A stretch of 64,000 nucleotides of DNA from Desulfobacteraceae bacterium (GTDB lineage: Bacteria > Desulfobacterota > Desulfobacteria > Desulfobacterales > Desulfobacteraceae), in the NCBI GenBank assembly GCA_016744295.1, contig JADGEQ010000003.1, positions 1-64,000 of the forward strand. The letters are read 5' to 3'. The notes beneath the pieces were generated by a model. That model was not told the origin of the DNA. It ran no database searches and saw only the letters and a program-made list of their open reading frames with translations. The position numbers were made by a program, and so were the translations under genes. Positions 44,057 through 52,651 of this stretch are shown in pieces (positions within the stretch are counted from its first letter, which is position 1; every line of letters begins with the position of its first letter).

Positions 44057-44794
44057 ATGGGTGATCAACCGACAAGTGATAAACCAATTCTTGAATTGAA
44101 AAATGTTCATTCCGGATACGGGTCCATCAAGGCCTTAAAAGGGGTTTCCCTTAAGGTCATGCCCGGAGAAATCGTTGCCATTATCGGCGCCAACGGTGCG
44201 GGCAAGTCTACAACACTTATGACCATCTGCGGTATTGTTCCAGTGGAAAAGGGAGAAGTTTACTATGAGGGGAAGCTAATCAATAAGGTTTCTCCTGAAA
44301 AACTACCCACCATGGGGCTTTGTCAGGTTCCCGAGGGACGTCGAATATTCCCGAGGCTTTCCGTGGAAGAAAATCTGATTTTAGGCGCATTTCACCGGGA
44401 TGACAAAGATCAAATTGCCAAGGATATCCTGCATTCCTATGAGCTGTTTCCCATTTTGGGTGAGCGGAGCCGCCAGCACGGGGGAACCCTTTCCGGCGGG
44501 GAACAACAGATGCTGGCCATTGCAAGGGCTTTGATGACCAAACCCAAGGTGCTGCTTCTGGACGAGCCCTCCCTGGGGCTGGCGCCTATTATTATTCAGC
44601 AGATCTTTGATATTATCGCAGATATCAACAGAGAAGACGGCACCACAATCCTTCTGGTAGAGCAGAATGCCAACCTGGCACTCCAGGCTGCCAGCCGGGG
44701 GTATGTGGTTGAAACCGGAGAGATTACCCTGGAGGACAAGGCCAGCTCTCTCTTAAAAAATCCCAAGATCAGGGAAGCTTATTTGGGGGAATAA
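44057..44794 (+). CDS. livF: Branched-chain amino acid ABC transporter ATP-binding protein LivF
   Basis: 245 residues. Walker A GANGAGKST, EGRRIFPRLSVEENLILGA, signature LSGGEQQMLAIARALM, Walker B VLLLDEPSLGLAP, H-loop LLVEQNANLALQ. Last gene of the liv operon, followed by a strong hairpin. Confidence 0.95.
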   Translation: MGDQPTSDKPILELKNVHSGYGSIKALKGVSLKVMPGEIVAIIGANGAGKSTTLMTICGIVPVEKGEVYYEGKLINKVSPEKLPTMGLCQVPEGRRIFPRLSVEENLILGAFHRDDKDQIAKDILHSYELFPILGERSRQHGGTLSGGEQQMLAIARALMTKPKVLLLDEPSLGLAPIIIQQIFDIIADINREDGTTILLVEQNANLALQAASRGYVVETGEITLEDKASSLLKNPKIREAYLGE

Positions 44795-44830
44795 AAGATC
44801 AAGATATAAAAAATTATTTTGTTTGTATAA

Positions 44831-44870
44831 AGAGCCGGTTCCGGGTTTTCCGGAATCGGCTCTTCTCTTT
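44831..44870 (+). terminator. Terminator of the liv operon
   Basis: AGAGCCGGTTCCGG (44831-44844) pairs with CCGGAATCGGCTCT (44850-44863) over 14 positions with one wobble and a five-base loop, followed by TCTCTTT. It separates liv from the convergent META lipoprotein gene. Confidence 0.85.
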
Positions 44871-44913
44871 AGTTCAGGCCAATTTGTCCTGTTCCTGAAT
44901 TGTTTAAAAGTGT

Positions 44914-45342
44914 TTAATTTGCAGCGACAAATTTCCCCACCACCTGACCATTACCATCCATGATCAAAAGGGAGTACCCGTCAATCCTATACTTTTTTGA
45001 TGCCTGGAGCATACCCAAAAAAGCCATTTCAATTTCCATCCCTTCCTGACAGGCCATCCGGGTAGACCCAACAGGGCCGAAACTCAGTCTGTCCTCAATG
45101 GTATCAATGCTCGCAAATACTGAATTACATCCGTTGTTCCCGGTTGCCTTCATCTCTTTTTTTGAAAATTGGATATGGGGTCTTTTTGACTCAAGCGTGT
45201 CTATGGGTCTCTGGTTAATTGCCACAAGGTTCCAGTTGGTATCAAAAAGAGACAAATGCTGTATCGCCTGAATTTTTTTTTGGCTGCCCGCGCATGAGGT
45301 CAGTAAAAAAAACAGGATCAGAAGAAAAAAAGATTTTTTCAT
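44914..45342 (-). CDS. META-domain (HslJ-like) lipoprotein
   Basis: About 142 residues. Start ATG at 45342 (MKKSFFLL) has AAGGAG seven bases upstream. Lipobox LLTSC (Cys16 area). The mature part is a META/HslJ-type domain: DTNWNLVAINQRPI, PHIQFSKKEMKATGNNGCNSVF, FGPVGSTRMACQEGMEIEMAFLGML. Function of such domains is unclear; some are heat or antibiotic stress proteins. Just downstream of a SYLF-domain gene. Confidence 0.85.
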   Translation of the reverse strand: MKKSFFLLILFFLLTSCAGSQKKIQAIQHLSLFDTNWNLVAINQRPIDTLESKRPHIQFSKKEMKATGNNGCNSVFASIDTIEDRLSFGPVGSTRMACQEGMEIEMAFLGMLQASKKYRIDGYSLLIMDGNGQVVGKFVAAN

Positions 45343-45394
45343 GGAGAAACTCCTTATGCCTGCCCGAAAATACCGGGCAGGAGGTGGGTAAAAA

Positions 45395-45970
45395 TTACAG
45401 GGGGGTAAAGGAAAATTTTTGACCGCCAATGGCAGCTTCATACATCAGTCCGCCCTTGGTATGCACAAAAACGGCCATACCCTTTGTATAATGGGTATCT
45501 GCCTGTACCCCCGTGGCAGGACCGGCACTGGCACCGGCCGTTCCCCCTTCGGTTCCAACCTTTGCCTGGGCCCCGGCGGTGATGGCGACGGCAGACAAGG
45601 AGGCATCAAACTCATAATCCCCGCTGGTAAATTCGTCATAGGATCGCTTGTCCTGGAAAAAAATGATTTCGGAAAAGGCCTGTCCCCCCAGTTGAAATCC
45701 AACACTCAGCTTTACCAAAGAAACCTTGCCGGAAAGGGTTCCCTTTTTGTATACCTGCCCATTCCCAAAGGCTCCGCCGATCACCGCGCCACCTTTCCCG
45801 ATGATGGGAAATACCGCATACCCATAGCAATTATTAAAGAAAGGCTGAACAGCTTCGGATTGTTGATACACGGAAATTGTTTTCGAATAATTGTCGGCAA
45901 CGGCTGGTGAGACAAAACAGGTGGACAATAAAAATACCCGTACCCAAAAACCCGCTTTAATCTTTTTCAT
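45395..45970 (-). CDS. SYLF (Ysc84/DUF500) lipid-binding-type protein
   Basis: 191 residues with an N-terminal signal peptide cleaved near SPAVA-D. It then has the SYLF-type sequence: FFNNCYGYAVFPIIGKGGAVIGGAFGNGQVY, LSVGFQLGGQAFSEIIFFQD, a glycine/alanine-rich stretch (AKVGTEGGTAGASAGPATG) and MYEAAIGGQKFSF. SYLF proteins bind phosphoinositides in eukaryotes; the role in bacteria is unknown. Exported, probably periplasmic. It probably shares a transcript with the META lipoprotein. Confidence 0.85.
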   Translation of the reverse strand: MKKIKAGFWVRVFLLSTCFVSPAVADNYSKTISVYQQSEAVQPFFNNCYGYAVFPIIGKGGAVIGGAFGNGQVYKKGTLSGKVSLVKLSVGFQLGGQAFSEIIFFQDKRSYDEFTSGDYEFDASLSAVAITAGAQAKVGTEGGTAGASAGPATGVQADTHYTKGMAVFVHTKGGLMYEAAIGGQKFSFTPL

Positions 45971-45993
45971 TTGTAGAACTCCTTTTTGTCAGA

Positions 45994-46250
45994 TTAGGCC
46001 ACAACCTTCCGGGCAAATTCCCTGGTTTGTTGTTGAATCTCATCCCCCATGCTGCCGGGGGTGGTGCAATTACCGATGAACAATTGACCGGCATTGATCG
46101 CCTTGTGGGGGTTCTGGATTCGGCCGAATGCTGTAAAGGCGGCTTCACAGCATTGTTTTCCCGGGGACCACCGCCGGTGACCAGGAGCGCCTGGCGCTGT
46201 CCTTCAACCAGGGAGACGTGACCGGGCCTATGATAATAAATGAGATTCAT
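45994..46250 (-). pseudogene. Remnant of an NADPH-dependent FMN reductase (flavodoxin fold)
   Basis: A ribosome site (GGAG) and ATG (46250) open a frame that starts in the middle of the family sequence: IYYHRPGHVSL, EGQRQALLVTGGGP, ENNA. Near 46148 the match jumps by one base to another frame reading CEAAFTAFGRIQNPHKAINA and then IGNCTTPGSMGDE to a TAA at 45994. So the N-terminal half is missing and the C-terminal half is frameshifted: a decayed flavin reductase gene. Confidence 0.7.
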
Positions 46251-46412
46251 TGTGATCTCCTTTGTTTTGTTCCATTGTATGGGACTATATCAACAGGATT
46301 CTTTTATCGCAATGACGGATTGTTTTTGATATAAGTCAAGGATCTATATCGCAATTTGGGATATGATAGTCTCAATCTTTTTATGAATGAAAAAAACAGT
46401 AAAAGGGTAAAG

Positions 46413-47906
46413 ATGATAAGGATTTTCAGTGACGAAATATCAAACCCCAAAAACTTTGTGGTCACCCTTGAACTGGTTCCCGGGCGGGAATCTGTCGGGA
46501 GAAGTGTTGACACGTTAAAGGGCATCGCCAGGGACGCCTTTGGGGATGGAAGGATTTCGGCAGTTTCCATAACCGATAACCCCGGGGGCAACCCCTCTTT
46601 GAGTCCGGATGTTCTGGGGTCTGAAATTTTCAAATGCGGGTTGGATGTTATTGTTCACTTTACCTGCAGGGACATGAACCGGGTAGGGATGGAAAGCCGG
46701 GCACTCCAATTGGCCCGCATGGGCATGAAAAACATTCTGGCCCTGACCGGAGATTATTCCGGCAAGGGGTTTGGGGGCCAGGGAAAACCCGTTTTTGATT
46801 ATGATTCTGTTATCCTTACCAGACTGCTCAAATCCCTTAATAAAAGACTTCTTACCTCCGGAGATCCGGATCTTTTTTTTACCGGGTGTGCGGTCTCCCC
46901 CTTTAAAACCACCGAAGCTGAAACCCTTGCCCAATATGGGAAATTGGATAAAAAACTGGGTGCAGGTGCATCCTTTGTCATTACCCAGCTGGGGTATGAT
47001 GTGAAAAAATTCAGAGAACTGATATCCCACCTGCACCAGAAACGAATGAACCCGCCGGTGATGGGGTCGGTTTACCTGTTGAGTCCCCGATCGGCCAGGG
47101 CCATGAACAAGGGCAGGGTCCCGGGTGCCCATGTGGCAGACACGCTTTTTGACCAGGTGATCAAAGAGTGGACCCACACCCGGTCGGGATTGAAAACCGC
47201 CATTGACCGGGCTGCCAAGCTTGGGGTAATTTTAAAGGGGCTTGGGTACAGGGGCATTCATATCGGCGGAATTCACAGAAGTTTCAAAACAGTGGGGGCG
47301 ATCCTGGACCGGATGGATGAAATTGAGGATTCCTGGGAAGATTTTTTGACGGAATTTAACATGGGCATGGGGAATGCCAATACCTATTATTATTTTGACA
47401 AGACGCCTGCTCCCCAAAAATTACCCCTGCCCAGTAGAATAAAAGAGAAGCTTACCGATCATTATCCCCATTTCCTATTAAAAACTGCCCATACTCTTTT
47501 TTTTGATAAAAATGCACGACTGGCACCGGTCTATCGAAAACTGGCAGAGGTTTTGACAAAAACCAACAAAACATGGCTGCTGAAACTGATACTGGAAGAC
47601 CCCATGAAAAAACCCCTCCTGTCCTGTCAGAGCTGCGGGGATTGTGCCATCCAGCATCTTGCTTTTCTATGCCCGGAATCCGGATGTCCAAAGCATACCC
47701 GAAATGGTGCCTGCGGCGGAAGTCGTGATGGCTGGTGTGAAGTACATACCGACAAAAAGTGTGTTTGGACTAGGGCCTATCATCGGCTGAAATATTGTGG
47801 TCTAGGCCACACTCTGGGGCAGGAACTTGTACCCCCTCGGATGTGGGAGCTGAACAAAACTTCATCCTGGATCAATTTTCACCTGGGAAAGGATCACCAG
47901 GGCTAA
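46413..47906 (+). CDS. metF: Methylenetetrahydrofolate reductase with Cys-rich C-terminal domain
   Basis: About 497 residues. The N-terminal MetF-type barrel (about 1-300) has FVVTLELVPGRESVGRS, ISAVSITDNPGG, VHFTCRDMNR and LALTGDYSGKGFGGQGKPVFDYD. The C-terminal 200 residues are an MTHFR_C-like Cys-rich domain: CQSCGDCAIQH, CPESGCPKHTRNGACGGS, GWCEV and CVWTRAYHRLK, probably a metal site. In acetogens a similar Cys-rich protein (MetV) is a separate MetF partner, so this looks like a fused form for one-carbon (Wood-Ljungdahl) and methionine metabolism. ATG at 46413 has AGGG upstream; earlier ATGs are possible. Confidence 0.85.
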   Translation: MIRIFSDEISNPKNFVVTLELVPGRESVGRSVDTLKGIARDAFGDGRISAVSITDNPGGNPSLSPDVLGSEIFKCGLDVIVHFTCRDMNRVGMESRALQLARMGMKNILALTGDYSGKGFGGQGKPVFDYDSVILTRLLKSLNKRLLTSGDPDLFFTGCAVSPFKTTEAETLAQYGKLDKKLGAGASFVITQLGYDVKKFRELISHLHQKRMNPPVMGSVYLLSPRSARAMNKGRVPGAHVADTLFDQVIKEWTHTRSGLKTAIDRAAKLGVILKGLGYRGIHIGGIHRSFKTVGAILDRMDEIEDSWEDFLTEFNMGMGNANTYYYFDKTPAPQKLPLPSRIKEKLTDHYPHFLLKTAHTLFFDKNARLAPVYRKLAEVLTKTNKTWLLKLILEDPMKKPLLSCQSCGDCAIQHLAFLCPESGCPKHTRNGACGGSRDGWCEVHTDKKCVWTRAYHRLKYCGLGHTLGQELVPPRMWELNKTSSWINFHLGKDHQG

Positions 47907-47932
47907 GACCACAAATCATTTCATCTGCGATC

Positions 47933-49099
47933 CTAAAACAATTCCCCTTGGGTAAATCCCTTTTTTGAGGCAACCACTTTTTCCATGGCATTGACCAGTT
48001 GACCAGCCTCCTTGCTTTCCAGAATTAGCGGCCAGTCCTGGCAAAATTCCTTTTGGGGAACAGAATCGTAGGCAACCCGATACTGGTGGTCTGGTGTCTG
48101 GGTCACGGCCAGGGGTGTATTCAAAATAAGTTCTTTTTCCTGGGCCGTCATTACGGGAAATCCATAGTGCCTATTGTAGTGTTTCAGAGGGCCTTTGGTA
48201 TCTGTTCTTTCTATGATAAAACCAATGTGCCGGATCAATCGTTGCTGGATTACCTGGGCGGCTGCGGCAGTCACTGTTTCGGTCATGGAGGATATGGCAG
48301 GTCCCAAACTGGGGTCCAATTCATATCCCACACTATTTCTGCCAGCGGCCATGGCAGCAGCCATGGTGGTGCCGGTTCCCAGGAAGGGGTCCAATATCTG
48401 ATCACCCTTGACAGAATACATGTTTATAAGGCGGTGTGCCAGCTCAAAGGGATAGGCCCCGCTTCTTTTTCGAGCGGTTTTATCTCCCAGGGACTGAACC
48501 GTGCCCTTGATATCAAACCAGATATCTGAAAACCATAAATTCCGTTCTTCCCAGAACAATGCGCTTTCTCTACGATTTTGTTTGTCAGATTCTTTTAAAA
48601 ATTCTCTTTTGGGCCCTTTCCGCAGAATCAGGATATATTCATGCTCCAGTGTGACATAGGCGCCGGCCGGCAGCATGCCCGAGCCCATGAATTTGTTGGG
48701 GGCATTGGTCTGTTTCCGCCACAGAATGCAGGGAAGGGATGAAAACCCCATCCTTTGAGCGGCACTGAGAATTCGGGCATGGTTGGTGTAAAGGGAGAAT
48801 CCTTCTCCAATGGTCCGGGTGGCATCCCCAATATTAATACAGGCAAACCCGCCTGGTTTCAAAACCCGATAGCATTCTTTCCACACTTTGTCCAAAACCG
48901 TATGCATGGATTCAAAGGCTTTGGCTCCGTCCCCTTTTTCAAGTAGTTTGGTTGTTTTGGGTTGGAGTGAGGAAAATATTTGATCCCACATCTCAATCAT
49001 GGGATAAGGCGGCGAGGTAACCACCAGATGTATGCTATTGTCTGACAGCTCTTCCATGGATCTTGAATCGGCAATTACGGGTCTGTGTATTGTTTCCAT
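47933..49099 (-). CDS. Orphan DNA methyltransferase (N4-cytosine/N6-adenine, SPPY type)
   Basis: About 388 residues. Catalytic motif TSPPYP (residues 28-33) comes before the SAM-binding motif DPFLGTGTT (237-245), i.e. beta-class order; SPPY favours N4-cytosine methylation. Region RVLKPGGFACINIGDA is family-typical. No endonuclease or specificity gene is near, so it is an orphan or has another role. ATG at 49099 follows CAGGAG, which lies in one arm of an inverted repeat that could hide the ribosome site. Confidence 0.88.
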   Translation of the reverse strand: METIHRPVIADSRSMEELSDNSIHLVVTSPPYPMIEMWDQIFSSLQPKTTKLLEKGDGAKAFESMHTVLDKVWKECYRVLKPGGFACINIGDATRTIGEGFSLYTNHARILSAAQRMGFSSLPCILWRKQTNAPNKFMGSGMLPAGAYVTLEHEYILILRKGPKREFLKESDKQNRRESALFWEERNLWFSDIWFDIKGTVQSLGDKTARKRSGAYPFELAHRLINMYSVKGDQILDPFLGTGTTMAAAMAAGRNSVGYELDPSLGPAISSMTETVTAAAAQVIQQRLIRHIGFIIERTDTKGPLKHYNRHYGFPVMTAQEKELILNTPLAVTQTPDHQYRVAYDSVPQKEFCQDWPLILESKEAGQLVNAMEKVVASKKGFTQGELF

Positions 49100-49101
49100 T
49101 A

Positions 49102-49131
49102 AAACTCCTGTTTCCCCTGTTTCAGGAGTTT
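49102..49131 (-). promoter_or_regulatory. Inverted repeat containing the methyltransferase ribosome site
   Basis: AAACTCCTG (49102-49110) and CAGGAGTTT (49123-49131) are perfect inverse copies with a 12-base spacer. On the minus strand the arm next to the start codon contains the GGAG ribosome site. It may be a translation-control hairpin or a protein operator. Confidence 0.55.
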
Positions 49132-49171
49132 CTATCATGTTTTTGAATCTATGTAAATTGGCTTGTTCGGT

Positions 49172-49291
49172 TCATGCCCAAGGCTTTTTTTCGTTCATCT
49201 TTTTAAACCAGGGCTCTTCACCGTATAATCTTTCCGAACACCCCGGGCAGATGCTGTGGCTGAAAAGTGCATCGAAGTTTTTTGTCTCCAT
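49172..49291 (-). CDS. 39-residue ORF coupled to yaaA, CxxC motif
   Basis: ATG follows the yaaA stop directly (TAGATG), so coupling by termination-reinitiation is possible. The frame begins METKNFDALFSHSICPGCSE and ends with KKPWA. One CPGC pair resembles the Cys-containing tail (ICPxC-x-x-x-LY) seen at the end of some bacterial signalling proteins, but the other half of a zinc knuckle is missing. No function can be given; it might be a remnant. Confidence 0.4.
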   Translation of the reverse strand: METKNFDALFSHSICPGCSERLYGEEPWFKKMNEKKPWA

Positions 49292-50041
49292 CTACCGGAT
49301 AAAAAACCATTCTGTCCGGGTGGAAAGGTTCTTCTCATATGTATAATCGGATATGCTGATCTCTTTTATGGCGTTTGGGTTCGTAAGCTTCTTTTGAATT
49401 ATTTCTCGTGCAAAAAGTCCCCTGGCCTGTTTTGCCCGGACAGATTGGTTTTTCAGTTTTCCCTTTTCCCTCTCCCTGAACTGCAGGGTGATCATCTGAT
49501 CTTTTAACCGGCTGGTGGCGAGGATGCTGCTATACTCCTCCGAGGCCAGATTTAAAATCCATTCATCTTTTGCCGACTGGTTTTCAAGACAGGTAAGAAC
49601 CTTTTTTTTCCAAAAATTTTTAAGTCCAGGGGGACTCATGGGAAGTGGGGTATTAAAATCCAGACGGTGAGGTTTGATGCCGTCCATGGGGCATAATACC
49701 CCATATAGTCCAGAAAAAATTCGCAAATTTTTATTTGCAAACCATAGCTGGTCAAAATCAAACCCTTGGGGATCCATGGTTTTAAATGCCTCTCCCTGGA
49801 AGACAAACAAGGCCGGTCCCGGCGCTGCCAATTCAAAATCCCGAACCTGGTCCTGGGTTCTTTGGGTCAGGGCATCACTGGTTTTAAAGAGTTTTTTTGT
49901 GGCGCCAAAATCCAGTTCCTTCAACCTATGGTTGAGTAATCCGGCCTCTTGTTCAAATTCGGGCATACTCATCTCCAGGGGAAGGCCAGTCGGTATTTTG
50001 CCAAAGGACATGGTCTTGGTCGGAGATATCAGTATTTTCAC
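49292..50041 (-). CDS. yaaA: Peroxide stress protein YaaA (DUF328/UPF0246)
   Basis: About 249 residues. GTG at 50041 (KILISPTKTM) has AAGGG seven bases upstream and matches the family N-terminus. Conserved parts: ALFVFQGEAFKTMD, LRIFSGLYGVLCPMDGIKPHRLDF, NLASEEYSSI, and KQARGLFAREII. In E. coli YaaA lowers intracellular free iron and DNA damage under peroxide; the same role is inferred. Ten bases downstream of a triheme cytochrome gene. Confidence 0.9.
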   Translation of the reverse strand: MKILISPTKTMSFGKIPTGLPLEMSMPEFEQEAGLLNHRLKELDFGATKKLFKTSDALTQRTQDQVRDFELAAPGPALFVFQGEAFKTMDPQGFDFDQLWFANKNLRIFSGLYGVLCPMDGIKPHRLDFNTPLPMSPPGLKNFWKKKVLTCLENQSAKDEWILNLASEEYSSILATSRLKDQMITLQFREREKGKLKNQSVRAKQARGLFAREIIQKKLTNPNAIKEISISDYTYEKNLSTRTEWFFIR

Positions 50042-50051
50042 AGCAAAACCC

Positions 50052-50408
50052 TTATTTGGTATGACATTTCTTGCAACTGGTCGGACCTGATTTTTCACCC
50101 GCTTTTTTCAATGCCCTGTGGCATTTGAGACAGATTTTGTTCATCACATATTTTTTTTTAAGTGCCTCTGATTTTTTAGCAGCCTCCAGGGCACCCTCTT
50201 TCTGGGCAAAACTAAGATGGCAGACCTGGCAGTCTGTAACACTCTTTTGATGTGTGTGGTGGGGGAAAAGAATTGTCCCGGATTTCCCGCCGTATAGGGA
50301 TATCTCCTTTCTGCCCTGGTTCTGGTCTGCAAAAAGTATTGCCGGTCCAAAAAATAGTCCTGTAATGATACAACAAATGAGTAAGGCTTTGCTGTTTTTT
50401 ATGGTCAT
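50052..50408 (-). CDS. Small triheme c-type cytochrome (c3/c7 family)
   Basis: 118-residue periplasmic cytochrome. Signal peptide to about residue 27 (LFA-D). Three CxxCH heme sites: CQVCH (60-64), CLKCH (93-97), CKKCH (112-116). Histidines H50, H51 and H53 (FPHHTH) can be distal ligands, as in class III cytochromes. Electron shuttle between periplasmic oxidoreductases is likely; partners not evident here. Upstream of yaaA. Confidence 0.92.
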   Translation of the reverse strand: MTIKNSKALLICCIITGLFFGPAILFADQNQGRKEISLYGGKSGTILFPHHTHQKSVTDCQVCHLSFAQKEGALEAAKKSEALKKKYVMNKICLKCHRALKKAGEKSGPTSCKKCHTK

Positions 50409-50643
50409 TTTTATGTCCTTGGGGGTAACGGGAAAAGGTTAATATGTCATAAAACATACGGCGAGACACTCCCCTGTGTCAATATTTATCTTTTGTTGGC
50501 CATTTATTTTGCCAGTATTTTACCTGGCCAAAACATCCTATTGGCAAAATCTTTTTACCATGGCATAACATCTGGGGATGTTGGGCCGGGTGTCGAGATT
50601 TTTTTTGTTAGTGAACATGAAAAATATTCAAAAGGAGCGGGTG

Positions 50644-51831
50644 ATGAAAATGCTGAGAAAAATCTTTGTGGGTATCATCTTATTGGGCGGGGTATTGTTT
50701 GGACTGCTGATCTTTGTGGGACAGCCAAAAATTGAGCAATCCATGAACAAGGTATTGGCACATGCTCCCTATGTTATAGCGCCCGAAGTTCAGATTCTCC
50801 ACGACACCCTCACCATCGTGGACTGGCATTGTGACGCCACCCTCTGGGCCAGGGATCTGACAAAAAAAAGCAATTATGGCCATGTGGATATTCCCAGGCT
50901 TGGCCAGGGGAATGTGGCCATCCAGATGTTTACGGCCGTTACCAAGTCTCCCAAAGGACAAAATTATGAAAAAAACACAGGGGATTTTGATAACATCACC
51001 CTGCTGGCAGTCACCCAGTTATGGCCGCCTGCCACCTGGAACAGTCTGACCCAGCGTGCCCTTTTCCAGGCAAAAAAACTGGATGAATGCGCTGCCAGGG
51101 TTCCGGATCAGTTCCGGGTTGTGACCAGCCAAACAGAACTTAGCCGGGCACTTTCCCTTCGCACCAAAATGAAAAATAAAGGGGAAACGGGTCTTGTAAT
51201 TGGGATGCTGGGCATTGAAGGCCTCCATGCCCTGGAGGGCAAACTTGAAAATATCCAGGTTTTATATGATGCCGGATACCGGATGATGGGCTTCCATCAT
51301 TTTTTTGACAACAGAACCGGCGGATCCCTCCATGGCTTATCCAGGGCAGGGCTGACAGATTTTGGCCGCAGGGCGGTCAAAAAACTGGATGAACTTTCAG
51401 TTGTCATTGATTTGTCCCATTCCTCCCCGGCAGTTGTGGATGATATCCTGGAACTGACCAGCCGCCCCTGTGTGGTGTCCCATACAGGGGTCACCAGTGC
51501 CCATGCGAGTCCCCGGAATCTTTCCGATGAACAAATGGTGAAGATTGCCCAAAAAGGGGGGCTGATTGCCATGGGCTATTGGGAGGGGGCTGTGGGCGAT
51601 ATCAGCCCTAGGAATATTGTCAGATCCATCCGCCATGCCATGGATCTTGTGGGAGAAAATCATGTGTCCCTGGGGTCTGATTTTGATGGCTCCACCACCA
51701 CCTCATTTGATACGTCGGAGATTTCAATTTTGACCCAGGAAATGGTCAATGCCGGTTTTTCCAAGCAAGAGATCGCCAAGGTTATGGGGGAAAATGCCGT
51801 AAATTTCTTGATGGCCCATTTGCCCAATTAA
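50644..51831 (+). CDS. Membrane dipeptidase (peptidase M19)
   Basis: About 395 residues. An N-terminal membrane anchor or signal (IFVGIILLGGVLFGLLIFVG) precedes an M19 renal-dipeptidase-like barrel. Zinc-site motifs: IVDWHCDATLW (HxD), GIEGLHALEG, VVIDLSHSS, VVSHTG and LGSDFDG. It probably hydrolyses dipeptides in or facing the periplasm; substrates may include D-amino acid-containing dipeptides. ATG at 50644 follows AAGGAG. Confidence 0.92.
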   Translation: MKMLRKIFVGIILLGGVLFGLLIFVGQPKIEQSMNKVLAHAPYVIAPEVQILHDTLTIVDWHCDATLWARDLTKKSNYGHVDIPRLGQGNVAIQMFTAVTKSPKGQNYEKNTGDFDNITLLAVTQLWPPATWNSLTQRALFQAKKLDECAARVPDQFRVVTSQTELSRALSLRTKMKNKGETGLVIGMLGIEGLHALEGKLENIQVLYDAGYRMMGFHHFFDNRTGGSLHGLSRAGLTDFGRRAVKKLDELSVVIDLSHSSPAVVDDILELTSRPCVVSHTGVTSAHASPRNLSDEQMVKIAQKGGLIAMGYWEGAVGDISPRNIVRSIRHAMDLVGENHVSLGSDFDGSTTTSFDTSEISILTQEMVNAGFSKQEIAKVMGENAVNFLMAHLPN

Positions 51832-51961
51832 TTATTTTTTTCCAAAAAAGATAATTTTCGGTTAGTATTCAAATTTTAAGATATGCGGAATCGATCAATC
51901 CTTTTTAACCAAAGATAAACCTTCCGGGGTAAGGGGAAATTTTTTCTTGGAAAGACAACAG

Positions 51962-52651
51962 ATGAACCCACAACCCTTTGAATTGGTTTTTGATGATTCT
52001 ATGCTTTTCGGTGATGCATATGAAGATAGATGCGATACCCTAATCCTCCATGGTGCCGGCCAATCATCACGGAAACGGTTTTCAAGAATGCGGGAAAGCC
52101 TGAATGCCAGTGGCGTGCCTTCTGTGTGCTTTGATTTTATCGGGCATGGTGAAACCGGCGGAGATATAAAGGCAACCAGCCTGCAAGAAAGAACCGAACA
52201 GGCTGCGGCTGTTATCCGGCACACCTGCACAGAACCGCTGACACTGATTGCTGCGAGTATGGGTGCCTATACTGCCATTAAGCTCATCGAAATTTTTCCG
52301 GTGAAAAATATGATATTGCTGGTACCGGCAGTCTATACGCCCCTTGCCTATCATCTTCCTTTTGGTCTTGGGTTTTCGGCAGCCATTCGCGTACCCGGCA
52401 GTTGGCGGGAATCGGATGCCTTTGCTATCTTGGAAAAATTTAAAGGCAACCTTTTGGTTGTCGCTGCCCAGAATGATCATGTTATTCCAGCTCAAGTCAT
52501 AACAAAGATTCATGATTCAGCAAAACATGCCGGAACCAACCGAGTATATACTGTGCCGAATTCGGAGCATCTGTCACTTTTTCCCACAGCTCAGGACTTT
52601 AATTCGACAATAGATAGGATAATTGAAATGCAAAAAGACACATACAAATGA
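51962..52651 (+). CDS. Alpha/beta hydrolase
   Basis: About 229 residues. Elements: LILHGAGQSS (oxyanion loop), CFDFIGHGETGG, nucleophile elbow IAASMGAYTA (Ser in A-x-S-x-G), an acid in VVAAQNDHVIP and a catalytic His in PNSEHLSLFP. The substrate is unknown. Its TGA overlaps the ATG of the following transposase-like gene (ATGA), an unusual tight coupling. Confidence 0.88.
   Translation: MNPQPFELVFDDSMLFGDAYEDRCDTLILHGAGQSSRKRFSRMRESLNASGVPSVCFDFIGHGETGGDIKATSLQERTEQAAAVIRHTCTEPLTLIAASMGAYTAIKLIEIFPVKNMILLVPAVYTPLAYHLPFGLGFSAAIRVPGSWRESDAFAILEKFKGNLLVVAAQNDHVIPAQVITKIHDSAKHAGTNRVYTVPNSEHLSLFPTAQDFNSTIDRIIEMQKDTYK

Noticed and set aside
45419..45910. 163-codon plus-strand frame inside the SYLF gene
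   Set aside because: It is an antisense shadow of a gene with clear signal peptide and domain motifs.
49032..49346. 104-codon plus-strand frame across the methyltransferase start
   Set aside because: Antisense to the methyltransferase start, the inverted repeat and the small coupled ORF; no family resemblance.
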